Assembly (NCBI GenBank): GCA_964036195.1
Contig: OZ038459.1
Location: forward strand, 10,785,206 to 10,849,205
From: Sphaerolaimus hirsutus
Lineage: Eukaryota; Nematoda; Chromadorea; Monhysterida; Sphaerolaimidae
Length of the DNA: 64,000 nt
Reading direction: 5' to 3'
Below, one piece after another: positions 43,799 through 54,889 of the stretch. A program made the translations under genes and the position numbers. The first letter of the stretch is position 1, and the number at the start of each line of letters is the position of its first letter. The notes beneath the pieces were generated by a model. The model saw nothing but the letters and a program-made list of their open reading frames with translations, did not search any database and was not told the origin of the DNA.

Positions 43799-45041
43799 CA
43801 TCGTTGGCACACTTCCAGCGGGAACCACGCGTGTAGGGTGTAAAGTAACCGGAGTATATGTATCAATTGATTATGTATGCTGCGCCTGCTGCTCGCGTTC
43901 CATGCACAAATGCCACTACTAAATAGAGTTTGTTAGTTAGTTGATTTATTTATTGATTGAATGAGAACTCAATGTTAATAGGTTAATTGCGTGAAGTCTC
44001 TTTACAGTACTATGAAATGTAAATATTTAGATAAGTGATTAGAACAGAGGAATTTTCTAGTGATAGGGCATAACACTTTCTCAAATGAAGTTTCAAAAAT
44101 GAAGACAAATGACAATGTAACAAATTTTGTAACAAGACAGTAATGTGTTGCCTTGAAAAAATCTTGGATACATGTAAAATTGTCCCTACATATTTACATT
44201 TACAATGGTGATTTTAAAATCACTTCCAGGGAATTTTTCAGGGCAACAAAGTTGTAAATACATCGTTAGTACATGCGGCTGACAGCACACCTAGTATGGA
44301 AAACTACCATAATCAAATGAATAAAATATTGTGATAAATTTTGTAATAAATTATTGCATAGTAGAAACGAAATATATTGATGACAAAAACTAAGTATATA
44401 ATTTTGGTTCGTTATTTAGCTTTCACACCTTGTCAATCAGGGTGATAATTACTGATAGTGATTTCATACTGATTATCTGTATGGACACATGGAATGTCAC
44501 AGCACTGCCCGCATGTATGTATATCGCACCTGTTTGACTGTTAAGAGCGCATATGCGTATGTGTAGGGTAACAGACTGTGATATTGCCACCTGTGTATGT
44601 ATAGGGATACAGACTGTGATATTGGCTTGTATGTAATATTGAATTCCGCTAGCCGTCCGCCGCTAGTCAACTGATTTCACTTTCCATGAAACGTGTAAGT
44701 GGAAAAGTGCACCTAAAAACGTGTAAAATGCAGCGCTGCGCCCAAATCCGCCCAAAAAGCTGGTTCCATGAAATTAGTACTTGGAAATTAAGGAAGGTTA
44801 ATTTCTAGACAAAAGTTGGTGTGTTCCTATGCAAATGTATTGTCAAGCGACGAATAGAATTTTATAACTTTTCGAAATTGAATTTCGATTTGCTCATATA
44901 AAATGTTATTTTAATATTTTAGAACTGTTTACGTACATACGCATAGGTACATACACTTTTTGGATCGTTCTATTTTTTGTTACTGTTATTTATCTATCAA
45001 TCCAAGAGTGAATTCAAAATTTCAGGTAAATTTTGAGAAAA

Positions 45042-45096
45042 ATGAGCCAAGAAACTCTCAGCGACGAGAAGCTAACATCAGGCGAAAAGAAAGCAG
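45042..45096 (+). CDS. SLC6 gene C exon 1 (start codon)
   Basis: ATG at 45042, 18 codons plus one base (MSQETLSDEKLTSGE...), donor GTAAAA. Related to gene B exon 1. A TTTCAG just upstream (45025) may end a 5' untranslated intron. Confidence 0.8.
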
Positions 45097-45117
45097 GTAA
45101 AATAAGCGACTGTCGAC

Positions 45118-45340
45118 TAGTGATGTAAAAAGCGCCAGGACTTTGGTGACATGGCGCTTTTTACTTTGGTGCTAGCGCCAAGCGCCAGCGCCAGGCATTT
45201 TTGGCAAATTAGCGCCAAAAGCACCATGACGCTTTTCATGGGCATGGCGCCAAGCGCTAATGTCGCCACAGCGCCAAGCGCCAAAAGCGCCATGGCGCTT
45301 TTTGCTTTGGCGCTGGCGCCATGTCGCTTTTACATCACTA
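45118..45340. mobile_element. hAT-type MITE, GGCGCC family, in gene C intron 1
   Basis: TAGTGATGTAAAAAGCGCC to GGCGCC...TTTACATCACTA, with CTGTCGAC / CTGACGAC as the 8-bp duplication. The allelic copy is 63499-63730. Confidence 0.88.
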
Positions 45341-45457
45341 CTGACGACTGTATTTTTAGGCAAACCGGCTAACACCAATGTACTGCCAAAAGCGCGTTCC
45401 CGGTTTCCTGGCATGCAAATTAGGTACACATGTTCACCCCCCCCCCCCGCTTCCCAG

Positions 45458-45603
45458 GCTCCTTAGAGAATGCATTTAGCCCGCCTGGTAGTGACGAGCC
45501 TGTATCAGCTGCACCCAAAAGCGGTACTTGGACGAGGATTTCCAATACTGCGAAAGCGTTTATCCACAGAAAAATTGGTCAGGGCGATGGTGCCCACGAA
45601 GCT
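45458..45603 (+). CDS. Gene C exon 2 (N-terminal tail)
   Basis: Acceptor CTTCCCAG, donor GTAAGT; 146 nt, phase 1 to 0, joining exon 1 directly (SLENAFSPPGSDEP ... GDGAHEA). A hydrophilic, basic cytosolic segment. The C-run at 45437-45448 serves as polypyrimidine tract. Confidence 0.85.
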
Positions 45604-45719
45604 GTAAGTTCAGCGCACCTAAATAGATGGTTGTAAGGGTGAAAAATATACTTAATTTAGGTGCTCTTGGTTTGCTACTTGCCAATCCTCTCATCAATAG
45701 TACCGTGCCGTACGCGCAG

Positions 45720-45990
45720 ACCTGGACGGGCTCGGTGTCGCGAGGACACTGGGATCATCACACAGAGTTCATCCTATCCACTTTGGGGTGCTGCGTCGGC
45801 CTCGGAAACTTGTGGAGGTTCCCGTTCCTTTGCTACGCGAATGGCGCGGGCGCCTTCCTGGTGCCCTACACGCTGGCGCTCGTCATCGTGGGAATACCGC
45901 TGTTCTACTTGGAGACCGCGCTTGGCCAGTTCTGCAGCAGGGGCGCCAATGTCGCCTGGGCCAGACTGTGCCCACTCTTTAGGGGGATCG
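45720..45990 (+). CDS. Gene C exon 3 (TM1-TM2)
   Basis: Acceptor TACGCGCAG, donor GTGAGT; 271 nt, phase 0 to 1. CVGLGNLWRFPFLCY and the rest of TM2 are identical at the protein level to gene B; most differences fall in the first third of the exon. Confidence 0.93.
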
Positions 45991-46354
45991 GTGAGTTGTT
46001 AAATATACTCCGCGGACCGGATATTCTACACTCACACATTTATGTCTCTTCGCCAGCTGAAAACTTATGAACCAACATTTCACAAAAATAAAAAAGAAAT
46101 AATACTGTGTACCAGTGCTACTTTAGAGTGCTACCATTTTGTTACTACTGACTGTTACTACAATCTTGTTTTGCCACAACTACTTTTTGAGTATCCAGGG
46201 GTAGGGTGTAAGAACACTTAATGGATACTGTGTGAATTCGGCTTCATGCATCCAGTGCTTTTTTGATAATCTATTTAGGTATGTATTGTTATTTATGCAT
46301 CTATGCACGCAACGTTATGTATTCTCAACAATCCTATCATCTCCCCACTTTCAG

Positions 46355-47308
46355 GCTGGGGCATGCTGAGCTCATCTGCACTGACAACTGTGTACTACAA
46401 CACAATCATCGCCTGGTACATAGCATCATTTGGGAGTGACATTCTAGGGGGTCTATTCAGCCTTTGCCAGTGGTCATTAATAGTTTAGTGAAGGTTTCAC
46501 AGCATCAATAACTTCATTATTGTGATGAGCAGTATTAATGTTATGAAAAGTAAAGATCCAGTTGTATTTTATGAACATTTTTTTAGATATCAAAAAAAAT
46601 GTGCCTACAGTCTTTCGCTGAGAAATTGTTCTTCGGCGAAGTATAAAATATACAGATAAAACTTCTTATTGACTAGCTATTGGTATTTTTTTTTATTATG
46701 TACACATTGTTTACAGGGCCCTCTACCCCTTTCGAGGTTCCGCCCTTCCCGACCACAAATAAACCGGGGGTGCATCATTTCAAATTCTAGCCATTTCATA
46801 TGCTGTGGAAAAGCTCACTCTGTATGCTGCAGTGCCTCATTTCAAATGCCAAAGTGCTACAGTTGATATGCCAGCATAAAATTTTGTTTTGAATATGAGA
46901 ATGTGCAATCAGTTGAATAATTAGTTGAATAAGGTTTAGTTAGTCAGTTAGTCAAAAATCATGACTGAGAAGCAGCCACTGTATGTTTCTATACATGATC
47001 AGATATCTGGCTTGTTATTGAAAAATGCTGAATCTGTTAAAAGCGTAAAGTGTAGCATCCGTGTATCCATTCATTAAATTGTAGCTAATTGGCACATCAA
47101 GTGATGCCTCACAGCATATAAAATAAGCTGTTTCGCAGCATATGGAACGACTAGCATATGAAACGGTGGCCTCAAATAAACCTGGTTAACACACCCTTAA
47201 AAAGCCAAATCCAAATTATGCTATGCTGGTGCCTCATGTATTTATTCTACTCGTTTCACTCGCCCATGCCCTGGGCCACCTGCCTCGAGGGAGACTATGC
47301 CAGCGGAC
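46355..47308 (+). pseudogene. Gene C exon 4 (TM3), split by an 808-bp insertion
   Basis: The exon begins at 46355 (GWGMLSSSALTT, YYNTIIAW) and stops making sense at 46417. It resumes at 47226/47231 with WCLMYLFYSFHSPMPW and the GTGAGT donor at 47309. Read through, the insertion adds a stop within 25 codons. No acceptor AG sits at the right junction, so clean splicing out is unlikely. This allele of gene C would encode a protein truncated in TM3. Confidence 0.85.
46418..47225. mobile_element. 808-bp insertion in the TM3 exon with 5-bp duplication
   Basis: Flanked by CTGGT on both sides (46413-46417, 47226-47230); ends ACATAGCAT and ATGCTATG are complementary. CAGCATATG-like words recur near the right end. 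No ORF of note. The superfamily is undetermined: 5 bp is unusual among the other elements here. Confidence 0.8.
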
Positions 47309-47370
47309 GTGAGTTTATGCTACTTTCATTACATTGGATTGGTTATCGTTTCTTTCTGTGCCTCCTGCAG

Positions 47371-47467
47371 TGTGCTACACCGATCAAGACAGCAGGGGAT
47401 TTTGTGGCCCTCTGCAGGACGCCGACAACCCACCCAACTACTGCACATTTTACTTGAACAGGCGAGA
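47371..47467 (+). CDS. Gene C exon 5 (loop 2)
   Basis: 97 nt between CTCCTGCAG and GTGAGT, with CYTDQDSRGFCGP and NYCTFYLNRR. The next exon is not found: only a short GACTGAGTTATTGA stretch near 47524 recalls exon 6 of gene B. The contig ends at 48081. Confidence 0.88.
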
Positions 47468-47654
47468 GTGAGTGTGGGCCAAAATGTCAAAGTCTGCATG
47501 TTGAACACTTTCTGTTGAATTGTAGACTGAGTTATTGACACCCAAATATTCAAAGGGCCTGTGCCATTACTCATGTAAACCCATCATGCATGTAGAACCG
47601 GCATACATTTTATTATACCTGGCATACTGGAAATAGGCAATAAAACACATGATA

Positions 47655-47860
47655 GGGTTGGGAATTTCAAAATTTTCGGGTTCGGGTATCGGGTAACGGG
47701 TCCAAAAAATTTCGGGTCGGGTATCGGGTATCGGTTCTAAAAATTTTGCGGGTATCGGGTTCGGCTTCGGGTATTGAGATCGGGTCGGGTCTCGGGTCGG
47801 GTTTTCTGGTCCAAATGTCGGGTATCGGGTAATAGAATTGTCGGGTATCAGGTAATAAAA
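47655..47860. repeat. CGGGTATCGGGT array
   Basis: Dense repeats of TCGGGTATCGGGT beginning GGGTTGGGAATTTC. It looks like one end of another array-bearing MITE; the other end is not seen. Confidence 0.6.
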
Positions 47861-48081
47861 TCATCTGATATTGGACAGAACTGCAAATGTACAGCATAGT
47901 GTTGTGTATCTATCACAAAGAGTATAACTAAGTGCAAATACACATGTGGAAATGCAGCAGTTTTTCCAAAAAAAAAATCATGTTGCTCAAGAAAAAAACA
48001 TGACCATTGAATTGTTACATAGAACATTGTATTTGGAGAGACCTAGGAGGGGGTCCATCAACCCTGGGTCCAAGATTGTAT

Positions 48082-48281
48082 NNNNNNNNNNNNNNNNNNN
48101 NNNNNNNNNNNNNNNNNNNNNNNNNNNNNNNNNNNNNNNNNNNNNNNNNNNNNNNNNNNNNNNNNNNNNNNNNNNNNNNNNNNNNNNNNNNNNNNNNNNN
48201 NNNNNNNNNNNNNNNNNNNNNNNNNNNNNNNNNNNNNNNNNNNNNNNNNNNNNNNNNNNNNNNNNNNNNNNNNNNNNNNNN
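48082..48281. other. Assembly gap, exactly 200 N
   Basis: Same length as the first gap. On the right, the sequence resumes as a near-copy of 36687 onward (gene B intron 13). Confidence 0.99.
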
Positions 48282-48369
48282 ATGTGTAATGTCAATTGTC
48301 AAATGTAGGTAAAATGTCATACAAATTTGTGAATTGACATGCATAGTGTCAAAATTCCAGTTACTACTA

Positions 48370-48840
48370 CCGTTTTTCCTCGAAATACCCCCCCTCTAAA
48401 TACCCCCCTCCCCTCCGTTTGACCCCCCCCCCCCATCCCGAGACCACTCTGAAACAATCACCCCCCCCCCCTCGAAATACCCCCCCCAGATTGAGTGTAA
48501 AGAGAACGTACATGACAAATACTGCAGTTTGTGTTCTGCGCTAGTGCAGAACACACGTTAAAACAATGTCGTACTCACGTTAGAACAGTGGTTTATACAT
48601 GTACCATCTACGTACTACTATTAGTCTACAGGAGTCTAAACATGTCAGTTATTGATGCATTTTTCTACCTCAGTGTACAACTACAAACGACAATTTTGTA
48701 CTGGGATTTGCAAAAATTTCTGGCGAACCCCCCCCCCCCCCCCCCTCCCCCTCGAAATACCCCCCCCCCTCGTTGAACCCCCCCCCTCTCGGGACCACTA
48801 TGAAACAATCACCCCCGGGGGGTATTTTGAGGAAATACAG
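48370..48840. mobile_element. CCGTATTTCCTCG-type MITE with proven TA duplication
   Basis: Contig 2 (36765-36785) has the empty site ACTACTACTTG; here ACTACTA is followed by the element and then TACTTG. The ends CCGTTTTTCCTCGAAAT and TTTTGAGGAAATACAG are complementary. It sits 30 bp before exon 14''. Confidence 0.9.
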
Positions 48841-48869
48841 TACTTGTTAAAGTGTGTCTTGCTTTTCAG

Positions 48870-49061
48870 ATAATGGTGATTGCCGGTTCAGTTAACTTAC
48901 ATACGATGATGTTGGTGATTGACCCAAAGACTGCAAAATATGTAATCGACGTCAAGTACCCTGGCCAAATTTGGATTCTGGGCATATTTATTTCATTTAT
49001 GCCACTACTTATTGCTGCTGGTTTTGGCGCCTATGCTATATTTGACACAGTTATAATGCAG
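48870..49061 (+). CDS. SLC6 gene B'' exon 14 (TM11-TM12)
   Basis: 192 nt, same splice sites as 36802-36993 and only a few substitutions (for example MMMVID to MMLVID). Starts the second, contig-3 version of the 3' end of gene B. Confidence 0.9.
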
Positions 49062-49162
49062 GTTATAGTCACATAGTTATTACCTATTTCCATTTACTTC
49101 AGAGGTTGGGATGGTTGGATGTATTATAGGGTTCAAATGGTACCACTTTTTTGGGCCCGGAC

Positions 49163-50078
49163 TAGGGTGTCAAATTTCCGTTTCCGTTTTCCGTTTCCGC
49201 CTTTCCGCAGAAAAATTTTTTACCTTTTCGTTTTCCGTTTTCTGGCAGCCGAAAAAAATTTACCTTTCCGTTTTCTGGCAGCCAAAAATTTTTTACCTTT
49301 CCGTTTTCCATTTTCCGGCAGCTGAAAATTTTTTACCTTTCCGTTTCCGTTTTTCTGGCCCATTTTTCCGTTTTCCGGCTGAAAAATTTTTACCTTTCCG
49401 TTTCTGTTTTACCAGGCCATTTTTCCATATTCTGGCTTGATTTTCAGTTTTCTGGCATTGTTTTTCCAATATGTATTTATCTTTTTCCACTATGGTGTTT
49501 TTAACTACCAGATTCTTCTGTCATTCATAATTTTTATCTGTATCCAAATCTGTAAAAAAACACGAAGTAATTTTGGACACATACTTTGCAGTCCGCTGAG
49601 TATACTTTTTACTGTTCAGTTACATCAAAGTTCACTTTTGCTAAATTCTTATTGTTGTTGTAGTGTATTTTTGCTACTTTTTGATGATTTTTTGTTGGTT
49701 CACTTAAGCTTGAACTACAAGTGAAGTTACTGGCATGATCCATAGTTGCAGAATGTACAGCTACCACAATCAAAGCCAAACAGGCAAACCTGCATGCAGG
49801 TTTTCCTTCTGCAAATTTGTCTATTACCGTGCAAATTTCACTTTTTTTTCTCCAGTTCCGTGAAAATTTCGCTTTCCGTTTTCTGTTTTTCGGCATTTAA
49901 TTTTTCTTTTTTCCGTTTTCTGGCCGATACCTTTCCGTTTTCCGTTTTCCACTGAGTGAAATTTTTTACCTTTCTGTTTTCCAGCAGAAATTTTTTTTTA
50001 CCTTTCTGTTTTCTGTTTTCCTTGAAGTGAAAAATTTTTACCTTTCCGTTTTCCATAAAAAAATTTTTTGACACCCTA
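49163..50078. mobile_element. hAT-type MITE, TAGGGTGTC ends, TTTTCCGTTTTC array
   Basis: TAGGGTGTCAAATTTCCG to TTGACACCCTA, with 8-bp GCCCGGAC / GCCGGGAC. Ends are packed with CCGTTTTCTGGC words; the middle (49500-49830) is AT-rich and unique. Confidence 0.85.
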
Positions 50079-50265
50079 GCCGGGACCGGGACCAGAAATT
50101 TTTCTTATCGGGACGGCACCGGGATCATGACTGGCATATTTTTTATTGGGACCGGGACCAGGACAGGGACTGGGGTGTCGGGGCCGGCACTGGGACCATG
50201 ACCACCTCAGTCCCGGAATTTTGCCGAACCATCTACCGGAACCGGGACTGCCATATCAGGAGCAG

Positions 50266-51014
50266 AACGTTTTCCAAAAATACCATTATGTTTTGTTACG
50301 TTTTCCTGGCACAATTACCCGGGTACCAGAGAAAACGTAAAAATTCAGCTACACGAAACCACGCGTCTGTGAAATGTGGTCTATTACCACAGTCACATAT
50401 TGATTTTGTGTAAATAGTTATACCAGTGGACGTAAATAATGCCAATCATGTTGTGTAATTGTCTTTTTGACAGTGGAAATATTGTAAATGTAATTAATCA
50501 ATTGTAAATGTAATCAATGTGTCAATTTTGGAATATGAACAATGTGAAGGAATGTGTTACCTATAAATACAAGCAGAAAAAAGGAATGTGTGTATGTATT
50601 TGTGTTGTGGATTATACAATCATTCACTGTTTTGTTTTATTCATTTCCTGCTGAAGTTTTGCAGTAATGTAATTTTTGATGAAGAAGTGTGCTAATCAAT
50701 GAGTTTGCTAACCTGTGACGCCGTCAGCACCAACATTTGTAAACAAATAGATTTTTTGTTTGCTATGAAACGTAAGGGAAAAATGTGAATGGAAATTATG
50801 TATAGGTACATTGTTGAAAATGTCACAACAATGGTCTTTTCAGAAGCTCTGCTCATATGGGGCACTTCTTGAAATTTTTACGTTTACGTTTTTTTTACGA
50901 ATTCCTTGGTATTTTAAAAATACCTTACGTTTTAATATTTATATTTTAGATTTGGAAAAGGTATTTACGTTTACGTTTACGTTTTCCAAAAATACCAGTA
51001 TTTGAACAACTCTG
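50266..51014. mobile_element. CAGAGTTG-family MITE, right end at the PLE junction
   Basis: AACGTTTTCCAAAAATACC at left and the terminal CAACTCTG at 51007-51014. The same order of sequence is seen at 1-872 and 28468-29758. The middle (50410-50800) is AT-rich with no gene. Confidence 0.7.
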
Positions 51015-53572
51015 TTATTCAGATGGGTTATGGTAGGTTTTCATATGTTGGAGAAACACGCCGGAAATTCAAAATTCGTATTGGAGAACATTTAAGAAGT
51101 TTTGCTAAGGGTAAATTGCAAACAGAACTTGTCAAACACTACTCTCTAACTGGACATACTCCCACCTTCAAAATACTTGGTACTTATAGTCAAGATACTC
51201 TATTTGAAATGGAAAAAGAATGGATACTGATTCTGAACAGTGCATTTCCTTTTGGATTAAATACAAAAATTCCGGGATATGGTACAATAAAAAGAGGTAA
51301 CATCCCTAAATTTGCCAATAGTCCCTATTTTTGCAGACCAATTAAGAGGAACCATGCTGATAGAATTAGAAATAAAAGGAACAAACGTAAACGCCATTCA
51401 ATTGATGAAATATGTGAAGCCCTTATGAAAATATCAATTACTGATTACAAATTTGACAAAGTTCTTACAATTTTAAGAAAATGCAAATTACAAGAACTGA
51501 AAGAAATGCAGAGAAAGATTGGATTAATTCATAGAAAATTGTGTGATGGTTCTACAGAACTAGCAATGGCGGTTTTGGGGTTTTTAACAAGCAAAGGGGA
51601 TTTGATCAAACCAGCACCTGTTGATGTTAGAAAAAGGCACTTTTTCACATGTAAATTCCCAGGCTCGCTTATGGACTGTATCAGACCAGCTAAATTTGTT
51701 AATAGCAAAAAATTTACAGACACAATTGAAACGGATTGGCTCAAATTTAACAAGATTGTAGTTTGTTTCACCTATGACAGACCACTTTCACATTTATTAT
51801 GCAACCATAACAAACTATTTAAGAACACATCCGCCAAAGATATAGAAGAAATGTTGAGAGCTGATTGTCAATGTGCTTCATCACCCTTTGTTGACAACTT
51901 TCATAAGCATATTATCACAGGTGATCTGAAAGTACTTCAAGATGATTATCTGGAAAAAGCACTTTGCCTGGGAGCTAAATATAGATACACCTCTGATAAC
52001 ACTAAAAAGGGATGTATTGACCACATTGAAGAGTTGTTGCTTAAAATATGCTCAAAATTCAATATTACGCTTAACGAAGACATTAAGCATGACTTAAACA
52101 GATTTGTCACAAAAAGAACCAAAAATTGGGTAGACAGCAGTCCAGACAATTTAGATATGGAATATATTAGAGCCGCATGTCGTACATTGCATGATAGGTT
52201 CATGATTGCACCAGCAGACAAAGCTACTAGCAATCTTATCATTGTATGTAGAAAATTTGCATGTCAAGCTATGTGCTCAGAACTAGGTGTTTCATGGTGT
52301 AACAATGTTATGCAATGCAAAGGGAATGCTACATATACACCTTGTGATGGCACCGAATCTGAAATTATTACGAGACAGAATAAAATATTAGACAACTTGT
52401 ACATCACCCCAAATACAGTAAAACAAAGCCTGCCCAGACTGTTCCCTATACCTAAAATGCATAAAAACCCACCTAAATTTCGCTTTATTAGTGGAGGTAG
52501 TTCTGCACCTATTAAACCAGCGGCTACTATACTGCACAGAATCCTCAGACATTTTAAAAGACATATTGAAAATTATAGCTACACAATGTCTGATGGTACG
52601 GATACAAGTTGCATAGCCTACTGGCCATGTGAATCCTCCTTAGAAGTGGAAGAATTTGTAAATAAAATATGTAAAGGTAACAGAGAGGTCAGATGTTATA
52701 GTGGTGACTTTTCCACACTGTATCCCAACATGTGCCATACAGAAATTTTACGTTGCATTAATAAGCTGGCAGAAAAATGCTTTTTCAACTCGCACAAAAA
52801 GTATCTGATTGTTGGATATCGTAACTTATGGTATAGCAATTCACCACATAACAGGCTACTCTCTATGGATAAAGAAAGTGTCATTAACCTTCTCAAAATT
52901 GTACTCTCGGAATCCTACCTGGTTTTTTCGGGGCAACTATTTAGACAAACATCAGGACTACCTATGGGTTGTGCCTCTGCCCCTAGCATTGCATGCGCCA
53001 GTCTAATGTGGAGAGAATTTGAATGGTATATTAATAACAGAGATTTACACAACAAAATGTTCAGATGCTTCCGATATATTGATGATCTTCTAATATGCTA
53101 CAAAAATAATTGTGGGTTTGATGTGGAAAAAATAGTTAAGGAAATTTACCCTGCCAATTTACCACTCAACAGAACTGACAGGAATGGCTGTGTTACTGAT
53201 TTCCTAGATATGTCAATTGACTTCGTTAACCGTAGTTGGAAAATTTACGACAAAAGATTAGATTTCAGTTTCAGATGTATAAGTGCTACAAACTATAGGA
53301 GCGCACAGGCTATGAGCGTTAAGAAAGGTTCTTTTTTTGGACACTGGTTGAGAGCCATGAGACTCTGCTCTACATGGGACAATTTTGTCAACAGCATTTC
53401 ACCTATTATTAACAGCCATGTTTTAAATGAATATACTGCAGACACGCTCTTTGAAGTTGCCATGAAATGTACTAGTAAATATAGAGATTTACTCTGGAAA
53501 TTCGAACTTAAAATAGATACAAAAACAGTAAATATAATTAGAAATTTAGTGACTAAGCAAAATACTAGGTAG
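51015..53572 (+). CDS. PLE polyprotein: GIY-YIG endonuclease + reverse transcriptase
   Basis: Numbered from the open frame at 51002, the nuclease occupies about residues 10-95: SYVGET (Y15-G17), catalytic-type Arg in KIRIGEH (R26), H46, and Glu in FEMEKEWI (E71/E73), closing with PFGLN. A linker with a Cys-rich DCQCASSPF block and a PADKAT motif (near 410) leads to the telomerase-like RT: PKMHKNPPKFRF, motif A GDFSTLYPN (near 567), motif B GLPMGCASAPS, motif C YIDD (near 691). The C-terminus (about 120 residues after RT) has no second GIY-YIG. The few residues before 51015 come from the flanking MITE and no genuine start codon is visible. No stop or frameshift interrupts the frame. Confidence 0.9.
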
Positions 53573-53574
53573 AT
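51015..53574 (+). mobile_element. Penelope-like retroelement with N-terminal GIY-YIG (Naiad-type)
   Basis: A single open frame encodes an endonuclease followed by reverse transcriptase. The 5' end abuts the terminus of a MITE and lacks the very start of the nuclease, so it is probably 5'-truncated. The 3' end lies soon after the stop at 53572. Canonical Penelope elements have GIY-YIG at the C-terminus; the N-terminal arrangement is what has been described for Naiad and related permuted clades. The intact 2.5-kb frame suggests a young insertion. It is absent from the matching part of contig 2. Confidence 0.9.
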
Positions 53575-53659
53575 ATTTCACCCATAGATACCGTAATTAA
53601 ATAACCCTGTGTTTCAAGTAATACGAATAAATTAGGCGGTAAATTCAAAATCTAAGGCG

Positions 53660-54100
53660 CACATATAAGGGGCGTTGCATACTTTCTCTCGCATTCCACT
53701 TAAGTATGCTGAGAGCCGGTAGTAAAAGGTCCCGAATTTCTGCAAACAACAGCGCCGACGACATGTCCGAAGAAAACTCTACACCCACCGCCGCTGCCCC
53801 TGTAAGTTCGTAGGTGTAGGGTTAGGATGGTAAGGTGTAAGGAGAGGTGGTCAGTACTGATGAGACCCTGCCACCTCTCTCTAAAAAATTCCCTGTCTAC
53901 TGAAAAGGGTCGAAACAGGGTGTAGGCTTGGAGGTGCTGAGGGAGTGCACCATGTGACTTTTCCAAGCCTTTTTTGCTTACCTTTCTATCTTTTCCAGCC
54001 GTTTTTTCAATTTCACAATTTCATACTAAGTATGATGTCCGCCGCGTATACCCAAGTCATTGAAAAGCGGCTTTTTTCATCCCTTATCAGTACCAACATA
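53660..54100 (+). other. Promoter-like sequence and one or two exon-like frames inside the hAT element
   Basis: CATATAAGGGGC (53665) precedes an ATG at 53707 that opens MLRAGSKRSRISANN ... TAAAP and ends at a GTAAGT donor after 53800. About 200 bp later TCTTTTCCAG leads into an open frame (SMMSAAYTQVIEKRLF). This could be the 5' remnant of the element's own transposase gene. No domain is recognised. Confidence 0.4.
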
Positions 54101-54318
54101 AAATTCCGGGACCGGGACTGGGGCATCATACTGAAACCAGGACCGGGACTGGCATATTTGTTTATTGGGACTGGGACCGGTACCGCCTCAGTCCCGGAAT
54201 TTTGCCAAGCCATCTACCGAGACTGTGGTCCCGTTTGAACCCTAGTTGGATGTTGATGAAGGATTAAACCTTAAAGAACATGTTTGACTTAGATGGAAAA
54301 AATTTATTGTGTTTATAC

Positions 54319-54889
54319 TAGGGTGTCAAATTACCATTTTCTGCAGGCAAATTTGTGTTTTTGTTCCGTTTTCTGGCCACTGAATTTTTTTCTGTTTCTC
54401 TTTCCGTTTGCCTTCCACTAAATTTTTTTGTTTCTGTTTCCGTTTTCCAGCTCATTTTCTGTTTTCCAGCTAAATTTTAAGTTTTTCTGCTTTTTATCCA
54501 TTTTCTGGCTCAATTTTCTTTTTTTTCACCTTTTTCCATTTCCTGGCTCAATTTTCTGTTTTTCCGCCTCATATTCCCTATTTCCAGCTCAACTGTCTGT
54601 TTTCTCTTTCAGCCAAACTGGTAAACATGCATGCAGGTTTTCAATTATGCCAAAAAAATCCATTTTCCATGAAATTTTCAGCAATTTTTACAATTCCCAG
54701 CAAATTTCAGCAAATTTTTTCTATTTTCTGGTAAAATTTCAGCAAATTTTCCTGTTTCCATGCGAATTTCATTTTTCCGTTTTCTGACATTGTTTTCCGT
54801 TTTCCGCCAAGTGCACAAATTTTTCCGTTTCTGTTTCCATTTTCCAGCAAGTGCAAAAAATGTTCCGTATAAATTTTTTTGCCACCCTA
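54319..54889. mobile_element. hAT-type MITE, TAGGGTGTC family
   Basis: TAGGGTGTCAAATTACC to TTGCCACCCTA with GTTTATAC / GTTTCTAC as 8-bp duplication. TTTTCCGTTTCTG and CATTTTCTGGC words throughout. Confidence 0.85.

Larger units (their letters stand above)
41658..44651. mobile_element. 3-kb hAT-type element between genes B and C
   Basis: Flanked by a perfect 8-bp duplication GCCGTCCG (41650-41657, 44652-44659); contig 3 has the empty site near 61726-61733. Long inverted ends (41668-41800 against 44510-44640) repeat ACAGACTGTGATATTG and TACACATACACA words. It holds nested elements (41862-42788, 42982-43798) and no transposase frame. 43800-44500 is AT-rich with nothing recognisable. Confidence 0.85.
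49122..54244. mobile_element. hAT-type element, TAGGGTTC ends, GGGACCGGGACT array, heavily nested
   Basis: Flanked by GTTGGATG on both sides (49114-49121, 54245-54252); contig 2 has a single copy at about 37052-37059. Left TATTATAGGGTTCAAA and right TTTGAACCCTA. GGGACCGGGAC arrays lie at 50083-50250 and 54105-54230. It has been invaded by the TTTTCCG MITE, the CAGAGTTG MITE and the Penelope-like element. A promoter-plus-exon-like segment at 53660-53801 might be a remnant of its own gene. Confidence 0.8.

Noticed and set aside
45358-45421. Possible extra gene C exon (GKPANTNVLPKARS) between exons 1 and 2
   Set aside because: It has acceptor and donor-like ends but would leave phase 2, while exon 2 needs phase 1; exon 1 joins exon 2 directly in frame.
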